A stretch of 64,000 bases of DNA from Comamonas fluminis (GTDB taxonomy: Bacteria; Pseudomonadota; Gammaproteobacteria; Burkholderiales; Burkholderiaceae_C), in contig NZ_CP066783.1 in NCBI RefSeq assembly GCF_019186805.1, positions 3,113,501 through 3,177,500 on the forward strand, read 5' to 3'. Positions 29,990-39,268 of the stretch are shown here, piece by piece. The position numbers were made by a program, and so were the translations under genes. Position 1 is the first letter of the stretch. Each line of letters begins with the position of its first letter. The notes under the pieces are model-generated. The model made no database searches and was not told the DNA's origin. It saw only the letters and a list, made by a program, of their open reading frames with translations.

Positions 29990-30104
29990 GAGTATTTTTC
30001 TAAAGCGGAATCTGAGGACCTCCCCCGGCCAACAGATGCTTGAACTGACGATGAGCAGGGCGTCACTTTACTCTGTACAGCACACTGGCGCTTCACAGAA
30101 ACTG

Positions 30105-30118
30105 CTCTATATATAGAG
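30105..30118. promoter_or_regulatory. Perfect 14-bp palindrome upstream of DUF748 gene
   Basis: CTCTATATATAGAG, 116 bp upstream of the DUF748 start. It could be an operator. No regulator is known for it. Confidence 0.3.
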
Positions 30119-30239
30119 GGGGTCGTGTTCCCCAAGGGAAACCCATGGAAAAGTGCTTCCATCGGGCGCCCTGTGCAGGCTGCAAAAGCAGGTTGAGCAC
30201 ACCCAAAAATTGCAAACAATCCACAAAATGCTGCTGGCG

Positions 30240-30327
30240 CAAACAGCGAAGCTGTTTTCAGCGTTTTCAGGTAATGCCACTGCAGAAATACAAAGCCCGG
30301 AAGTGGCCGAACCAGCTTCCGGGCTTT
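30240..30327. other. Structured intergenic stretch with two perfect hairpins
   Basis: AAACAGC-GAA-GCTGTTT (30240-30256) and a 12-bp perfect stem AAAGCCCGGAAG/CTTCCGGGCTTT with a 12-base loop (30292-30327). No convincing gene lies in 29990-30931. The second hairpin could be a terminator or part of a small RNA; no long T-run follows on either strand. Confidence 0.35.
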
Positions 30328-30706
30328 ACGGCTGGTACCAGACCAGTCCGTTTTTTGCGGATCAAGGAGGGTGTGGTCCTTGCCGCTGGAAGCAAGAGAT
30401 TGCTCCCGTAAGTGCCTCAGCGAAGATAACGCGCAAATGCCATCAACCAAAAAACCCGGCTGCGGCAAATGTTTGCTTTTCCTTTCCTTTGGCGAACACC
30501 TGCGACTTGCAGGCAGATTCACTATAACTGTGCAAGCGAAGGGTTACCAACTTTTTTTGCACTTTATTTCGGCTTGATGACAAAACTAACGAAGTTAGTG
30601 TGTACACCGCGAAAACACTCGGGTTTGCGCTAGATCAACACCTTCAATCTGTACATCCATACAGTTTTTATATTATTTTAAAGTCTATTGATTTTATTTA
30701 ATAGTA

Positions 30707-30736
30707 TTGACTGTTTATTTAGCGCACTTCTAGAAT
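30707..30736 (+). promoter_or_regulatory. Sigma-70-like promoter for lytic transglycosylase gene
   Basis: TTGACT (30707-30712), 18-bp spacer, TAGAAT (30731-30736), in an AT-rich stretch. The resulting leader to the ATG at 30932 is about 190 nt and contains the hairpin AGCGCCTG/CAGGCGCT (30799-30826). Confidence 0.6.
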
Positions 30737-30931
30737 CCGCCACCGCTCAAAAAGAGCCCATTCTTTGTTTCCGCTGCCTCACGACTGAGCAGACCGAGAG
30801 CGCCTGACCACCTCAAGGCAGGCGCTTTAAATCGGCCCGCAGCAACACCTCATTGAGGCTGTTGCCCTCGCTGCAGCAACCTGACCGGTTGCACTGCCGC
30901 ACACGGGTAACCCCTCCAGAAAGGACTAGCT

Positions 30932-31807
30932 ATGTCAGCGTCAGGAAAATTCATCGCCACCGTGCGAACGCTGGGCCATAAAACAGCCCACGGTTTTCTT
31001 GCTCTTACCCACAACGGTTTCGCCCTCCTGGGCTTGGCCGTGGCCATTTCGGCCTTGATTTTGATTTCGCGCCCCGACCTGCGTCTGGCTGGCGAGTCCC
31101 AGCTGCGCCAGTGGCTGGATGCCCGCCATGCGCCTGCGGTTGCCGAAGCTGATGACAATGAAGAGTCGCCAGACTCCACAATGGTCATCGCCGCCAGCGA
31201 CCGGGCCACGGCTGTGAACCCCAGCAACCTTCCCAAGGAGCAGGCAGCTGTTGCCTACTGGCTGAGCAAGAAGTACCGCGTGGCGCCCGAGCCCATCGCC
31301 GCACTGGTTCGCGAAGCCTATGCCCAGGGCAAGGCCAACAAGCTGGACCCCACGCTGATCCTGGCCATCATGGCCATCGAATCCAGCTTCAACCCGTTTG
31401 CGCAAAGCTCCGTCGGCGCGCAAGGCCTGATGCAGGTCATGACCAAGGTGCACACCGACAAGTACGAGACCTTTGGCGGTCAGCATGCTGCGTTTGATCC
31501 GGTCACCAACCTCAAGGTGGGTGTCAAGGTGCTCAAGGAATGCATTGCCCGTGCAGGCTCCGTTGAAGGTGGCCTGAAGTACTACGTGGGCGCCGCCAAC
31601 CTGGAAACCGATGGTGGCTATGCCGCCAAGGTGCTGGCTGAGCACCAGCGACTGCGCCTTGGCGTGGGCCTGCGCGGCAGCTCGCTGATGACGGCCAAGG
31701 CCCCGGCTCCTGCCGCCAAGCCTGCGGCCCCTGAAGCCAGCAATGTGGCCGAGGCCACCACGGTGTCTCACGCCGAGCAAGTGGCTCTGGCCGACCCCAA
31801 GCTCTGA
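30932..31807 (+). CDS. Membrane-anchored lytic transglycosylase (SLT family)
   Basis: Cuts glycan strands of peptidoglycan, forming 1,6-anhydro ends. One N-terminal transmembrane helix (about residues 30-48, FALLGLAVAISALILIS) is followed by a linker and the SLT catalytic domain: LDPTLILAIMAIESSFNP with the catalytic Glu in AIES, then SVGAQGLMQVMTKVH and TNLKVGVKVLKECIARAG. The C-terminal ~45 residues are Ala/Pro-rich. It has 291 residues. The ATG at 30932 is preceded by AAAGGA. It is a single gene; the ZTP riboswitch and glyA follow. Confidence 0.9.
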   Translation: MSASGKFIATVRTLGHKTAHGFLALTHNGFALLGLAVAISALILISRPDLRLAGESQLRQWLDARHAPAVAEADDNEESPDSTMVIAASDRATAVNPSNLPKEQAAVAYWLSKKYRVAPEPIAALVREAYAQGKANKLDPTLILAIMAIESSFNPFAQSSVGAQGLMQVMTKVHTDKYETFGGQHAAFDPVTNLKVGVKVLKECIARAGSVEGGLKYYVGAANLETDGGYAAKVLAEHQRLRLGVGLRGSSLMTAKAPAPAAKPAAPEASNVAEATTVSHAEQVALADPKL

Positions 31808-31935
31808 GAGAGACTGGATTTCCATGTTTTTGAAGCTGGCCATGGCCAGCTTTTTTCATGGCGCGATGTTTCAGGGTGCGAAGAAAGCGGGAAAAGCCTT
31901 CAGCGCCTTCGGCAGGCTGCCTGCTCAGCTACACT

Positions 31936-32083
31936 AGCGGGTGTACGCAACTGGCGATAGGCGCAGAAATCTCTGCCGCTGACGTGGAAACCAGCAGACT
32001 GCAAGGTCTGTGAACCACCGGGGAGCGTACCGCCCAAGGTCGACGTTTGAGACCTGCAAGCGTTTCAGCCGTTCGCCTGGGCA
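31936..32083 (+). promoter_or_regulatory. ZTP/ZMP riboswitch (pfl motif) before glyA
   Basis: The conserved parts of the pfl RNA are present in order: GGGTGTACGCAACTGGCG at the 5' end, GAACCACCGGGGAGCGT in the centre, and GCCGTTCGCCTGGGCA at the 3' end (closing the pseudoknot), about 40 nt before the glyA ATG. The insert between the first and second blocks is somewhat long. The class senses ZTP/ZMP, which build up when 10-formyl-THF is scarce, and raises expression of folate one-carbon genes; glyA is a known target in betaproteobacteria. Ligand and control direction are inferred from the family. Confidence 0.9.
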
Positions 32084-32123
32084 GCCCTTGGCCTCAAGGG
32101 AATTTCTAGTTCACAGGACTGCC

Positions 32124-33371
32124 ATGTTTCAACGCACCGATACCGTCGCGAAAGTCGACCCCGAACTGTTTGCAGCTATTGAAGCTGAAAATACCCGTCA
32201 ACAAGAGCACATCGAGCTGATCGCCAGCGAGAACTACTGCTCGCCCGCAGTGATGGAGGCCCAGGGCTCCCAGCTGACCAACAAGTACGCCGAAGGCTAC
32301 CCCGGCAAGCGCTACTACGGCGGTTGCGAGCATGTGGACGTCGTTGAGCAGCTGGCCATCGACCGCATCAAGCAAATCTTTGGCGCTGAAGCCGCCAACG
32401 TGCAACCCAATTCCGGCTCCCAAGCCAACCAGGCGGTGCTGATGGCTTTTGCCAAGCCCGGCGACACCATTCTGGGCATGAGCCTGGCCGAAGGCGGTCA
32501 CCTGACCCACGGCATGGCACTGAACATGTCCGGCAAGTGGTTCAAGGCTGTTTCCTACGGCCTGAACGCTGATGAAGCCATCGACTACGACAAGCTGGAA
32601 GAGCTGGCCCGCGAGCACAAGCCCCGCATCATCGTGGCTGGTGCTTCTGCCTACGCTCTGCGCATCGATTTCGAGCGCTTTGCCAAGATCGCCAAGGAAG
32701 TCGGCGCCATCCTGTGGGTGGACATGGCCCACTACGCAGGTCTGATCGCTGCTGGCGTGTACCCCAACCCCGTGCCTCACGCTGACGTGGTCACCACCAC
32801 CACCCACAAGAGCCTGCGCGGCCCCCGTGGCGGTGTGATTCTGATGAAGGCTGAGCACGAGAAGGCCATCAACAGCGCCATCTTCCCCGGCCTGCAAGGC
32901 GGCCCTCTGATGCACGTGATCGCCGGTAAGGCTGTCGCATTCAAGGAAGCCCTGACTCCCGAGTTCAAGGCTTACCAGGAACAAGTCGTGAAGAACGCCA
33001 AGGTGTTCGCCGAGACCCTGACCGAGCGTGGTCTGCGCATCGTCTCCGGCCGCACCGAAAGCCACGTCATGCTGGTGGACCTGCGCGCCAAGGGCATCAC
33101 AGGCAAGGCTGCTGAAGCGGCTCTGGGTCTGGCTCACATCACTGTGAACAAGAACGCCATCCCCAACGACCCCGAAAAGCCTTTCGTGACCAGCGGCATC
33201 CGCATCGGCACCCCCGCCATGACCACCCGTGGTTTCGGCGAGGAAGAAGCCCGTCTGACCGCCAATCTGGTGGCTGACGTGCTGGACAAGCCCGAAGACG
33301 AAGCCAACCTGGCCGCTGTGCGCGCCAAGGTGCAGGCTCTGACGGCCAAGTTCCCCGTTTACAGCAAGTAA
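32124..33371 (+). CDS. glyA: Serine hydroxymethyltransferase
   Basis: PLP enzyme interconverting serine and glycine while charging tetrahydrofolate with a one-carbon unit. Motifs: [13 protein letters not shown] near residue 35, [23 protein letters not shown], and the PLP-binding Lys in [17 protein letters not shown] (about residue 230). The 415 residues are normal. I take ATG at 32124 (MFQRTDT); a longer open frame upstream runs through the riboswitch and is not coding. It is followed 33 bp later by nrdR, an order conserved in the Burkholderiales. Confidence 0.98.
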   Translation: MFQRTDTVAKVDPELFAAIEAENTRQQEHIELIASENYCSPAVMEAQGSQLTNKYAEGYPGKRYYGGCEHVDVVEQLAIDRIKQIFGAEAANVQPNSGSQANQAVLMAFAKPGDTILGMSLAEGGHLTHGMALNMSGKWFKAVSYGLNADEAIDYDKLEELAREHKPRIIVAGASAYALRIDFERFAKIAKEVGAILWVDMAHYAGLIAAGVYPNPVPHADVVTTTTHKSLRGPRGGVILMKAEHEKAINSAIFPGLQGGPLMHVIAGKAVAFKEALTPEFKAYQEQVVKNAKVFAETLTERGLRIVSGRTESHVMLVDLRAKGITGKAAEAALGLAHITVNKNAIPNDPEKPFVTSGIRIGTPAMTTRGFGEEEARLTANLVADVLDKPEDEANLAAVRAKVQALTAKFPVYSK

Positions 33372-33404
33372 GCAGGCAAGTTCGACAGGCTACGCGGATC
33401 GACC

Positions 33405-33890
33405 ATGAAGTGCCCCTTTTGCAGCAACCCGGACACGCAAGTGGTCGAAACCCGCGAGTCCGAGGATGGGGGCTTCATCCGCCGCCGCCGCCGCTGCGGC
33501 GGCTGCGACAAGCGCTTCACCACCTATGAGCGCCCCGAGGTCAGCCTGCCGACCATTGTCAAAAAGGACGGCAGGCGCATCGAATACGAGCGCGCCAAGC
33601 TGCAAGGCTCTTTCCAGATTGCGCTGCGCAAGCGTCCTGTGAGCACGGCGCTGATCGACGAGGCGATTGACCGCATCGAAGACCGCCTGCTCAATTCAGG
33701 CCAGCGCGAAATCGATTCCAGCCGCTTGGGCGAGTTGGTGATGGATGAGCTCAAGGGCCTGGACAAGGTGGGCTATATCCGCTTTGCGAGCGTGTACCGC
33801 AGCTTTGAGGATGTGGACGACTTCAAAAGCATCATGGATGAGGTGCGCAGCCCCAAGGGCAGAGCCAAGGCCAAGACCGAGCCGCACTGA
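33405..33890 (+). CDS. nrdR: Transcriptional repressor NrdR
   Basis: Zinc- and nucleotide-binding repressor of ribonucleotide reductase genes. The N-terminal zinc ribbon has CPFC (residues 3-6) and CGGC with the RRRRRC stretch. The ATP-cone domain follows: [20 protein letters not shown], then [12 protein letters not shown] and [17 protein letters not shown]. The 161 residues are typical. It lies 33 bp after glyA and ends in a strong terminator. Confidence 0.97.
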   Translation: MKCPFCSNPDTQVVETRESEDGGFIRRRRRCGGCDKRFTTYERPEVSLPTIVKKDGRRIEYERAKLQGSFQIALRKRPVSTALIDEAIDRIEDRLLNSGQREIDSSRLGELVMDELKGLDKVGYIRFASVYRSFEDVDDFKSIMDEVRSPKGRAKAKTEPH

Positions 33891-33895
33891 TATGC

Positions 33896-33928
33896 AACAA
33901 AGCCACCTTCAAGGTGGCTTTGTTTTTT
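33896..33928 (+). terminator. Terminator after nrdR
   Basis: AACAAAGCCACC-TTCA-AGGTGGCTTTGTT hairpin with a T-run; it closes the glyA-nrdR transcript. Confidence 0.88.
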
Positions 33929-34016
33929 GGGGCGCTGTGTGCAAGAAACGCTCTCATTTAATGAGCATTGACCGCATGCAATCTCCTCTCTTCAGAAGAA
34001 ATTTCTTCTGAAAGCA

Positions 34017-35843
34017 TTAACGAGCACGCGCAATACGCTCCTGTAATGGAAGCAGCATGGGCTGCTGCTGGCTTTGCGCTCGCACATACTCCACCAGCGC
34101 ATCCACATCGAGTGCACCACCCACCAGCACAGTGCCCTGCGTGAAGAGGCTGAAGTTGTCGCCGCCTGTACCCAGATAGCTTTGCAAGCCCACGCGGTAG
34201 CTGTGCTCAGGCTCAAGCAACTGGCCATTCAGGCGCATCTCGCTCACCCGCTGGTCCGGAGGCTGGCTGAGATCAAAGCGATACGTAAAGCCTTGCGAGA
34301 CCTGCAGAATGCGCGGCGAATCGACTGTGTTGGTGCCGCTGTTGAACTGCTGCTCCAGCACCTGGCGAATCTGCTCGCCGCTCAGGCTCATCACCATCAA
34401 GGTATTGCCAAAGGGCTGCACGCTGAATAGCTGCCCATAGGTCACGCTGCCATCGTCTGCAGGCTGCAGATCGGCGCGCACGCCGCCAGAGTTCATAAAG
34501 GCCAGCTGCGCACCGCCGCCTGCCGCGCTTTGCGTGGCGGCCAGCATGGCATCGGCAATGATGCGCCCCATCACGCTCTCGCCATTGGCCTGCGGCGCAC
34601 GGCTGGCCACACCCGCCAGGCGCCCCACTGTGGCGGCGGCCAGCGGCTGCGCAGCAGCCTTGTAGCGCGCCACCAGTTCAGCCACCACTGCATCGGGCGG
34701 GTACACCGGGAACCCGGGTTGCAGGGCCACCGTGGCCGTGCCGCTGGTAAAGGCCTCGCCCTGCACAATGTTCTGGCGCGCAGACTTCTGGCTGACGCGG
34801 CGGGTGCGGGCATCCACCTTGAGCTTTATCTCGGTCAGCAAGGTGCCATACAAGCCTGCGCTGGTCAGCAAGAACGGCTTTTTCGCATTGACCTTGGCAT
34901 AGTCGCAAATATAGGAGCGATGGGTGTGGCCGGAGACCACCACGTCCACCTCGGGCGAGAGCTGCTCCAGAATCGGCACGATATCGCCAGACAGGCCCTT
35001 GCAGCTGTCTTCCTGCAGGGCGGATGTGGCGGCGCCCCCCTCGTGCACCAGCACCACGATCACATCTGCGCCTTGGGCGCGCAGCTCTGGAATCAGCGCA
35101 TTGGCCGTCAGCGCTTCGCTGGTAAACGTCAAGCCCTTGACTCCGCTGGGCCGCACCATGAACGGAGTGTTCCTGAGCGTCATTCCGATAAAGCCCACGC
35201 CGATGCGCAAACCGTCCTGCTCAAAGAACTTCACGCCCGTGGCGGGAAACAGCGGTTTGCCATCATCGCGAATCGTGTTGGCCGCCAGATACTGAAAACT
35301 TGCGCCCTTGAAGGGCTTGCTCAGCTGGCATGGCTCTTTGACGGTGAACTTCTCGCAGCCGCCGTTCTGCATGCGCAGCAGCTCGGCAAAGCCCTGGTCA
35401 TATTCGTGGTTGCCGGTGGCGGCAAAGTCCACCTTCATCAGGTTCAGCGCCTCAATGGTGGGCTCATCCAGAAACAGAGACGACACGATGGGCGACGCCC
35501 CAATCATGTCACCCGCCGTAACCAGTGCCACATGGCGGCTGGCGGCCCGGCGCTCGGCAATTACCTGGGCCATATACGCCGCGCCACCTGCGGGCACGGC
35601 CACATTCTTGCCCTGCGCATCCTGCGCTATCACTGCCTGTCTGGGCGGCTCCAGATTGCCGTGAAAGTCATTGAAGCCCAGCAGGGTGATATCCATGCTG
35701 GCGGGACGCACCGTGCCACCGCCACCGCAGGCCGTCAAACCTGCCATCAGCAATGCCGCACCCAGCCCGCGCAAAGCACAACGCCAGCCCTGCGACATGG
35801 CGCGGTGCTGGCGTTGGGTATTTTGAGAAATTGCTACAACCAT
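34017..35843 (-). CDS. Lipoprotein 5'-nucleotidase / metallophosphatase (UshA-like)
   Basis: Exported enzyme that likely removes phosphate from nucleotides outside the cytoplasm. The lipobox LMAGLTAC (Cys at about residue 36 of the chosen start) predicts a lipid anchor, followed by GGGGT. The calcineurin-like metal site is intact: FNDFHGNLEP, GDMIGASP, GNHEYDQG, GHTHRSY. The C-terminal 5'-nucleotidase domain includes NSGGVRADL and the PFGNTLMVMSLSGEQI stretch. I use ATG at 35843 with GGAGAG before it (608 residues); the frame extends further upstream without support. It is a single gene, with its stop 127 bp from the nrdR stop in convergent orientation. Confidence 0.88.
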   Translation of the reverse strand: MVVAISQNTQRQHRAMSQGWRCALRGLGAALLMAGLTACGGGGTVRPASMDITLLGFNDFHGNLEPPRQAVIAQDAQGKNVAVPAGGAAYMAQVIAERRAASRHVALVTAGDMIGASPIVSSLFLDEPTIEALNLMKVDFAATGNHEYDQGFAELLRMQNGGCEKFTVKEPCQLSKPFKGASFQYLAANTIRDDGKPLFPATGVKFFEQDGLRIGVGFIGMTLRNTPFMVRPSGVKGLTFTSEALTANALIPELRAQGADVIVVLVHEGGAATSALQEDSCKGLSGDIVPILEQLSPEVDVVVSGHTHRSYICDYAKVNAKKPFLLTSAGLYGTLLTEIKLKVDARTRRVSQKSARQNIVQGEAFTSGTATVALQPGFPVYPPDAVVAELVARYKAAAQPLAAATVGRLAGVASRAPQANGESVMGRIIADAMLAATQSAAGGGAQLAFMNSGGVRADLQPADDGSVTYGQLFSVQPFGNTLMVMSLSGEQIRQVLEQQFNSGTNTVDSPRILQVSQGFTYRFDLSQPPDQRVSEMRLNGQLLEPEHSYRVGLQSYLGTGGDNFSLFTQGTVLVGGALDVDALVEYVRAQSQQQPMLLPLQERIARAR

Positions 35844-35892
35844 CGAACTCTCCTGAGTCGTGGTTGTACCGCACAAAGCGGATATTTTGATG

Positions 35893-36990
35893 TCAGGCAG
35901 CCGACGCAGCGATGGGCTTGAGGCCCGAGTCCACATCACCGCACTGGGCACGATGGCGCAGCGCGTGGTCCATCACCACCAGCGCCAGCAGCGCCTCAGC
36001 AATGGGTGCGGCGCGAATGCCCACGCAAGGGTCATGACGGCCCTTGGTGATGACTTCGGTGCTGTTGCCATGCACATCAATCGACTCGCGCGGCGTGATG
36101 ATGGAGCTGGTGGGCTTGATGCCGATGCGCACTTCCAGATCCTGCCCCGTGCTGATGCCGCCCACAATGCCGCCTGCGTTGTTGCTGCGGAAACCCTCGG
36201 GGCTGAGCGAATCACCATGCGTGGTGCCGCGCTGGGCCACGCTGTCAAAGCCTGCGCCAATTTCCACGGCCTTGACGGCGTTCAGACCCATCATGACGTA
36301 GGCGATATCGGCGTCAAGGCGGTCGTACAGGGGCTGACCCAGACCCACAGGCATGCCGCTGGCGCTCACACGCAGCGCCGCGCCGCAGGAGTCACCGCTC
36401 TTGCGCAACTGCTCCATGTATTCCTCGTAGCGGCTCACATCAGCCACAGGCGCAAAGAAGGGGTTGTTGGGCACATGTTCCCAGCTCTCGAAAGGCAGAG
36501 ACAGCTCTCCCACCTGCGTCATGCAGGCGCGGAACTCGGTGCCAAATTTTTGCTTGAGCCACTTCTTGGCGACGGCACCGGCAGCCACCGTGGGTGCCGT
36601 CAGGCGTGCCGAAGAACGGCCACCACCACGCGGGTCGCGAATGCCGTATTTCTGGAAGTAGGCATAGTCGGCATGGCCGGGGCGGAAGCTCTGCGCAATA
36701 TTGGAGTAGTCCTTGCTGCGCTGGTCGGTGTTGCGAATCAGCAGCGCAATCGGCGTGCCCGTGGTCTTGCCTTCGTACACCCCGGACAGGATTTCGACCT
36801 GGTCAGGCTCGTTGCGCTGGGTCACAAACTTACTGGTGCCGGGGCGGCGGCGGTCCAGATCGAACTGGATATCTGCCTCGCTCAGCGCCATGCCCGGGGG
36901 GCAGCCGTCAATCACACAGCCAATGGCCGGACCGTGGGATTCACCAAAGTTGGTAACCGTGAAAATTGTGCCGAAGGTATTGCCGCTCAT
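35893..36990 (-). CDS. aroC: Chorismate synthase
   Basis: Last step of the shikimate pathway: anti-1,4-elimination of EPSP to chorismate using reduced FMN. Signature regions: [19 protein letters not shown] at the N-terminus, [27 protein letters not shown], and [17 protein letters not shown] near the C-terminus. The start is ATG at 36990 (MSGNTFGT); a frame extending ten codons upstream is not conserved. It has 365 residues. It is 49 bp upstream of the 5'-nucleotidase gene on the same strand. Confidence 0.97.
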   Translation of the reverse strand: MSGNTFGTIFTVTNFGESHGPAIGCVIDGCPPGMALSEADIQFDLDRRRPGTSKFVTQRNEPDQVEILSGVYEGKTTGTPIALLIRNTDQRSKDYSNIAQSFRPGHADYAYFQKYGIRDPRGGGRSSARLTAPTVAAGAVAKKWLKQKFGTEFRACMTQVGELSLPFESWEHVPNNPFFAPVADVSRYEEYMEQLRKSGDSCGAALRVSASGMPVGLGQPLYDRLDADIAYVMMGLNAVKAVEIGAGFDSVAQRGTTHGDSLSPEGFRSNNAGGIVGGISTGQDLEVRIGIKPTSSIITPRESIDVHGNSTEVITKGRHDPCVGIRAAPIAEALLALVVMDHALRHRAQCGDVDSGLKPIAASAA

Positions 36991-37200
36991 AGGCTGGTGA
37001 TTATGCCTGTGACCCTGCACGATACGTGCAGCCAGAGGACTAGCCGACGGTTATGGCTGCCTTCACGGATGGAACAGGAATTCCGTACGGCGCAATGCAA
37101 ATGGCACTACACCTCAGCTTTATTGAGCAACCCTGAATAATTTCAAAATTAATAGCGGCAACCGTACTATTTATAAAGACTACCGCTACTTTTCACCCTA

Positions 37201-37230
37201 AAACAACAAACCCCGCAATGCGGGGCTTGA
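37201..37230 (-). terminator. Terminator after CBS-domain gene
   Basis: CAAGCCCCGCATTGCGGGGTTTG on the minus strand followed by T-rich TTGTTTT; just downstream of the stop at 37250. Confidence 0.85.
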
Positions 37231-37249
37231 AGCTCAGTGAAGCGGCAAT

Positions 37250-37702
37250 TCAATCAGCGCCCTGGCGCTCGCCCTCGGGCCAGTCGCGGATATAGGCCTT
37301 GAGCATGCGGTTTTCGAAGTTCTGGCTGTCCACCACGGCCTTGGCCACGTCGTACAGCGAAATCACGCCCATCAGCATGCGCTTGTCCATCACGGGCATA
37401 TAGCGCGCATGGCGGTCCAGCATCATGCGGCGCACTTCGTCCATATCGGTTTCCATGGTGCAGGTCATGGGCGCATCGTCCATGGCGCCGCGCACAGAGA
37501 TGCTCTGCATGCCGCCCGTCTTCACAAAGCCCTGAATCACCTCGCGGAAGGTGAGCATGCCCACCACATCGCCATGGTCCATCACCACCAGTGAGCCGAT
37601 GTCCTTGTCCGACATCACCTGCACCGCCGCGGCCAGGCTTTCGTCGGGCGACACCGTATAGAGGGTATTGCCTTTGACGCGCAGGATGTCACTTACTTTC
37701 AT
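37250..37702 (-). CDS. CBS-pair domain protein
   Basis: A 150-residue protein made almost wholly of two CBS motifs: residues ~1-60 (MKVSDILRVKGNTLYTVSPD...GSLVVMDHGDVVGMLTFREV) and ~75-140 (PMTCTMETDMDEVRRMMLDR...MLMGVISLYDVAKAV). CBS pairs bind adenosyl ligands such as AMP, ATP or SAM and report energy state; no partner domain is attached. The start is ATG at 37702, preceded by GGAGAA; the upstream part of the frame is rejected. It is divergent from the metY-like gene. Confidence 0.87.
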   Translation of the reverse strand: MKVSDILRVKGNTLYTVSPDESLAAAVQVMSDKDIGSLVVMDHGDVVGMLTFREVIQGFVKTGGMQSISVRGAMDDAPMTCTMETDMDEVRRMMLDRHARYMPVMDKRMLMGVISLYDVAKAVVDSQNFENRMLKAYIRDWPEGERQGAD

Positions 37703-37954
37703 TGCTGTTCTCCGAGGTCTGTTTTGCACTCTGGCCGTTTTTGTCCTGCACGTGTCAGCACGTGCGCCATCGCGGTGCGCAGAATGCGAGTGCGTGCACA
37801 AATATAGCCCACAATGGGCCATACCCAGAAGAACGAAAGCAATGACGAAACAGATGATTTTTCACACAAGTAATCGTCTATTCGTCATCCGCAAGATTTA
37901 GCAGCAATCGCAGCGGCGACAAGCGCCCGACAAAACCGTTGATGGAGACACAAG

Positions 37955-39253
37955 ATGCCCGGTTACTCAGACCCCGGTTTTGACACCCTGAGCCTGCACG
38001 CAGGCGCACAGCCCGACCCCGCCACCGGCGCGCGCGCCGTACCCATCCATTTGACGACCTCTTTCGTCTTTGAATCCAGCGACCACGCTGCCAGCCTGTT
38101 CAATCTGGAACGCCCCGGCCACGTCTACAGCCGCATCAGCAACCCCACCAATGCGGTGCTGGAGCAGCGCGTATCGGCCCTGGAAGGCGGCGTGGGCGCA
38201 ATTGCCGTGGCCAGCGGCCAGGCGGCGCTGCACCTGAGCATTGCCACGCTGATGGGCGCGGGCAGCCATATCGTGGCCAGCACGGCGCTGTATGGCGGAT
38301 CACAAAACCTGCTGCACTACACGCTGGCGCGCTTTGGCATTGAGACCACGTTTGTGAAGCCCGGCGACATCGACGGTTGGAAAGCCGCCGTGCGCCCCAA
38401 CACCAAGCTGTTCTTTGGCGAAACCGTGGGCAACCCTGGCCTGGATGTGCTGGACATCCCCACCGTCAGCGCGATTGCCCACGAGGCCGGCGTGCCGCTG
38501 CTAGTGGATTCCACTCTCACCTCGCCCTGGCTGATGCAGCCGCTCAAGCATGGCGCGGACATCGTCTACCACTCTGCGACCAAGTTCCTGTCCGGTCACG
38601 GCACGGTGATTGGCGGCATCGTGGTGGATGGCGGTAGTTTTGACTGGGAAAAGAGCGGCAAATTCCCCGAGCTGACCCAGCCCTACGACGGCTTTCACAA
38701 CATGGTGTTCAGCGAGGAATCCACCACCGGCGCCTTTTTGCTGCGTGCCCGCCGCGAAGGCCTGCGCGACTTTGGCGCCTGCATGAGCCCGCACAGCGCC
38801 TGGCTGATCCTGCAAGGCATCGAGACGCTGCCGCTGCGCATGGAGCGCCACATGAAGAACACCGAACGCGTGGTGCAGTTCCTGTCCAGCCACCCGCTGG
38901 TCAGCCGCGTCGGCCACCCCATGCTGGAGACGCATTCTTCTTATGCATTGGCCAAGAAACTGCTGCCGCGCGGCGCAGGTTCGGTGTTCAGCTTTGACAT
39001 TGCTGGCAACCGCAACCAGGGCAAGAAGTTCATCGAAACATTGAAGGTCTTCAGCCACTTGGCTAATGTGGGCGATTGCCGCTCACTGGTGATCCACCCC
39101 GCCAGCACCACACACTTCCGCATGACGGACGAGGCACTGGCCCAGGCCGGCATTGGCCAAGGCACGATCCGCCTGTCGATTGGCCTGGAAGACGCTGACG
39201 ACCTGATTGACGACCTCAAGCGCGCGCTGAAGGCCGCAGAAAAAGCGGCTTGA
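37955..39253 (+). CDS. metY: O-acetylhomoserine sulfhydrylase / homocysteine synthase
   Basis: PLP enzyme of the Cys/Met metabolism family, making homocysteine from O-acetylhomoserine (or O-succinylhomoserine) and sulfide. Motifs: TSFVFESSDHAASLF, YSRISNPTNAVLEQR, ALEGGVGAIAVASGQAA, and the PLP Lys in ADIVYHSATKFLSGHGT, the MetY-type motif. The 432 residues match MetY rather than the ~400 of MetB/MetC. The acyl donor cannot be proven from sequence. ATG at 37955 is preceded by GGAG. The 252 bp upstream show no recognisable SAM riboswitch. Confidence 0.9.
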   Translation: MPGYSDPGFDTLSLHAGAQPDPATGARAVPIHLTTSFVFESSDHAASLFNLERPGHVYSRISNPTNAVLEQRVSALEGGVGAIAVASGQAALHLSIATLMGAGSHIVASTALYGGSQNLLHYTLARFGIETTFVKPGDIDGWKAAVRPNTKLFFGETVGNPGLDVLDIPTVSAIAHEAGVPLLVDSTLTSPWLMQPLKHGADIVYHSATKFLSGHGTVIGGIVVDGGSFDWEKSGKFPELTQPYDGFHNMVFSEESTTGAFLLRARREGLRDFGACMSPHSAWLILQGIETLPLRMERHMKNTERVVQFLSSHPLVSRVGHPMLETHSSYALAKKLLPRGAGSVFSFDIAGNRNQGKKFIETLKVFSHLANVGDCRSLVIHPASTTHFRMTDEALAQAGIGQGTIRLSIGLEDADDLIDDLKRALKAAEKAA

Positions 39254-39268
39254 ACATTGCGAGCCGCC

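Noticed and set aside
29950..30522. 190-codon minus-strand frame with a signal-peptide-like stretch (LFAPAAFCGLFAIFGCAQPAFA)
   Set aside because: It overlaps the start of the DUF748 gene, has no good ribosome binding site, and its parts before and after the hydrophobic stretch look like noncoding sequence with hairpins.
32010..32123. Extended N-terminus of GlyA starting at 32010
   Set aside because: It would run through the ZTP riboswitch; GlyA family proteins start at the ATG at 32124.
37703..37954. Search for a SAM-responsive riboswitch in front of the homocysteine synthase gene
   Set aside because: No SAM-I or SAM-II core was visible in the 252 bp; only a normal ribosome binding site.
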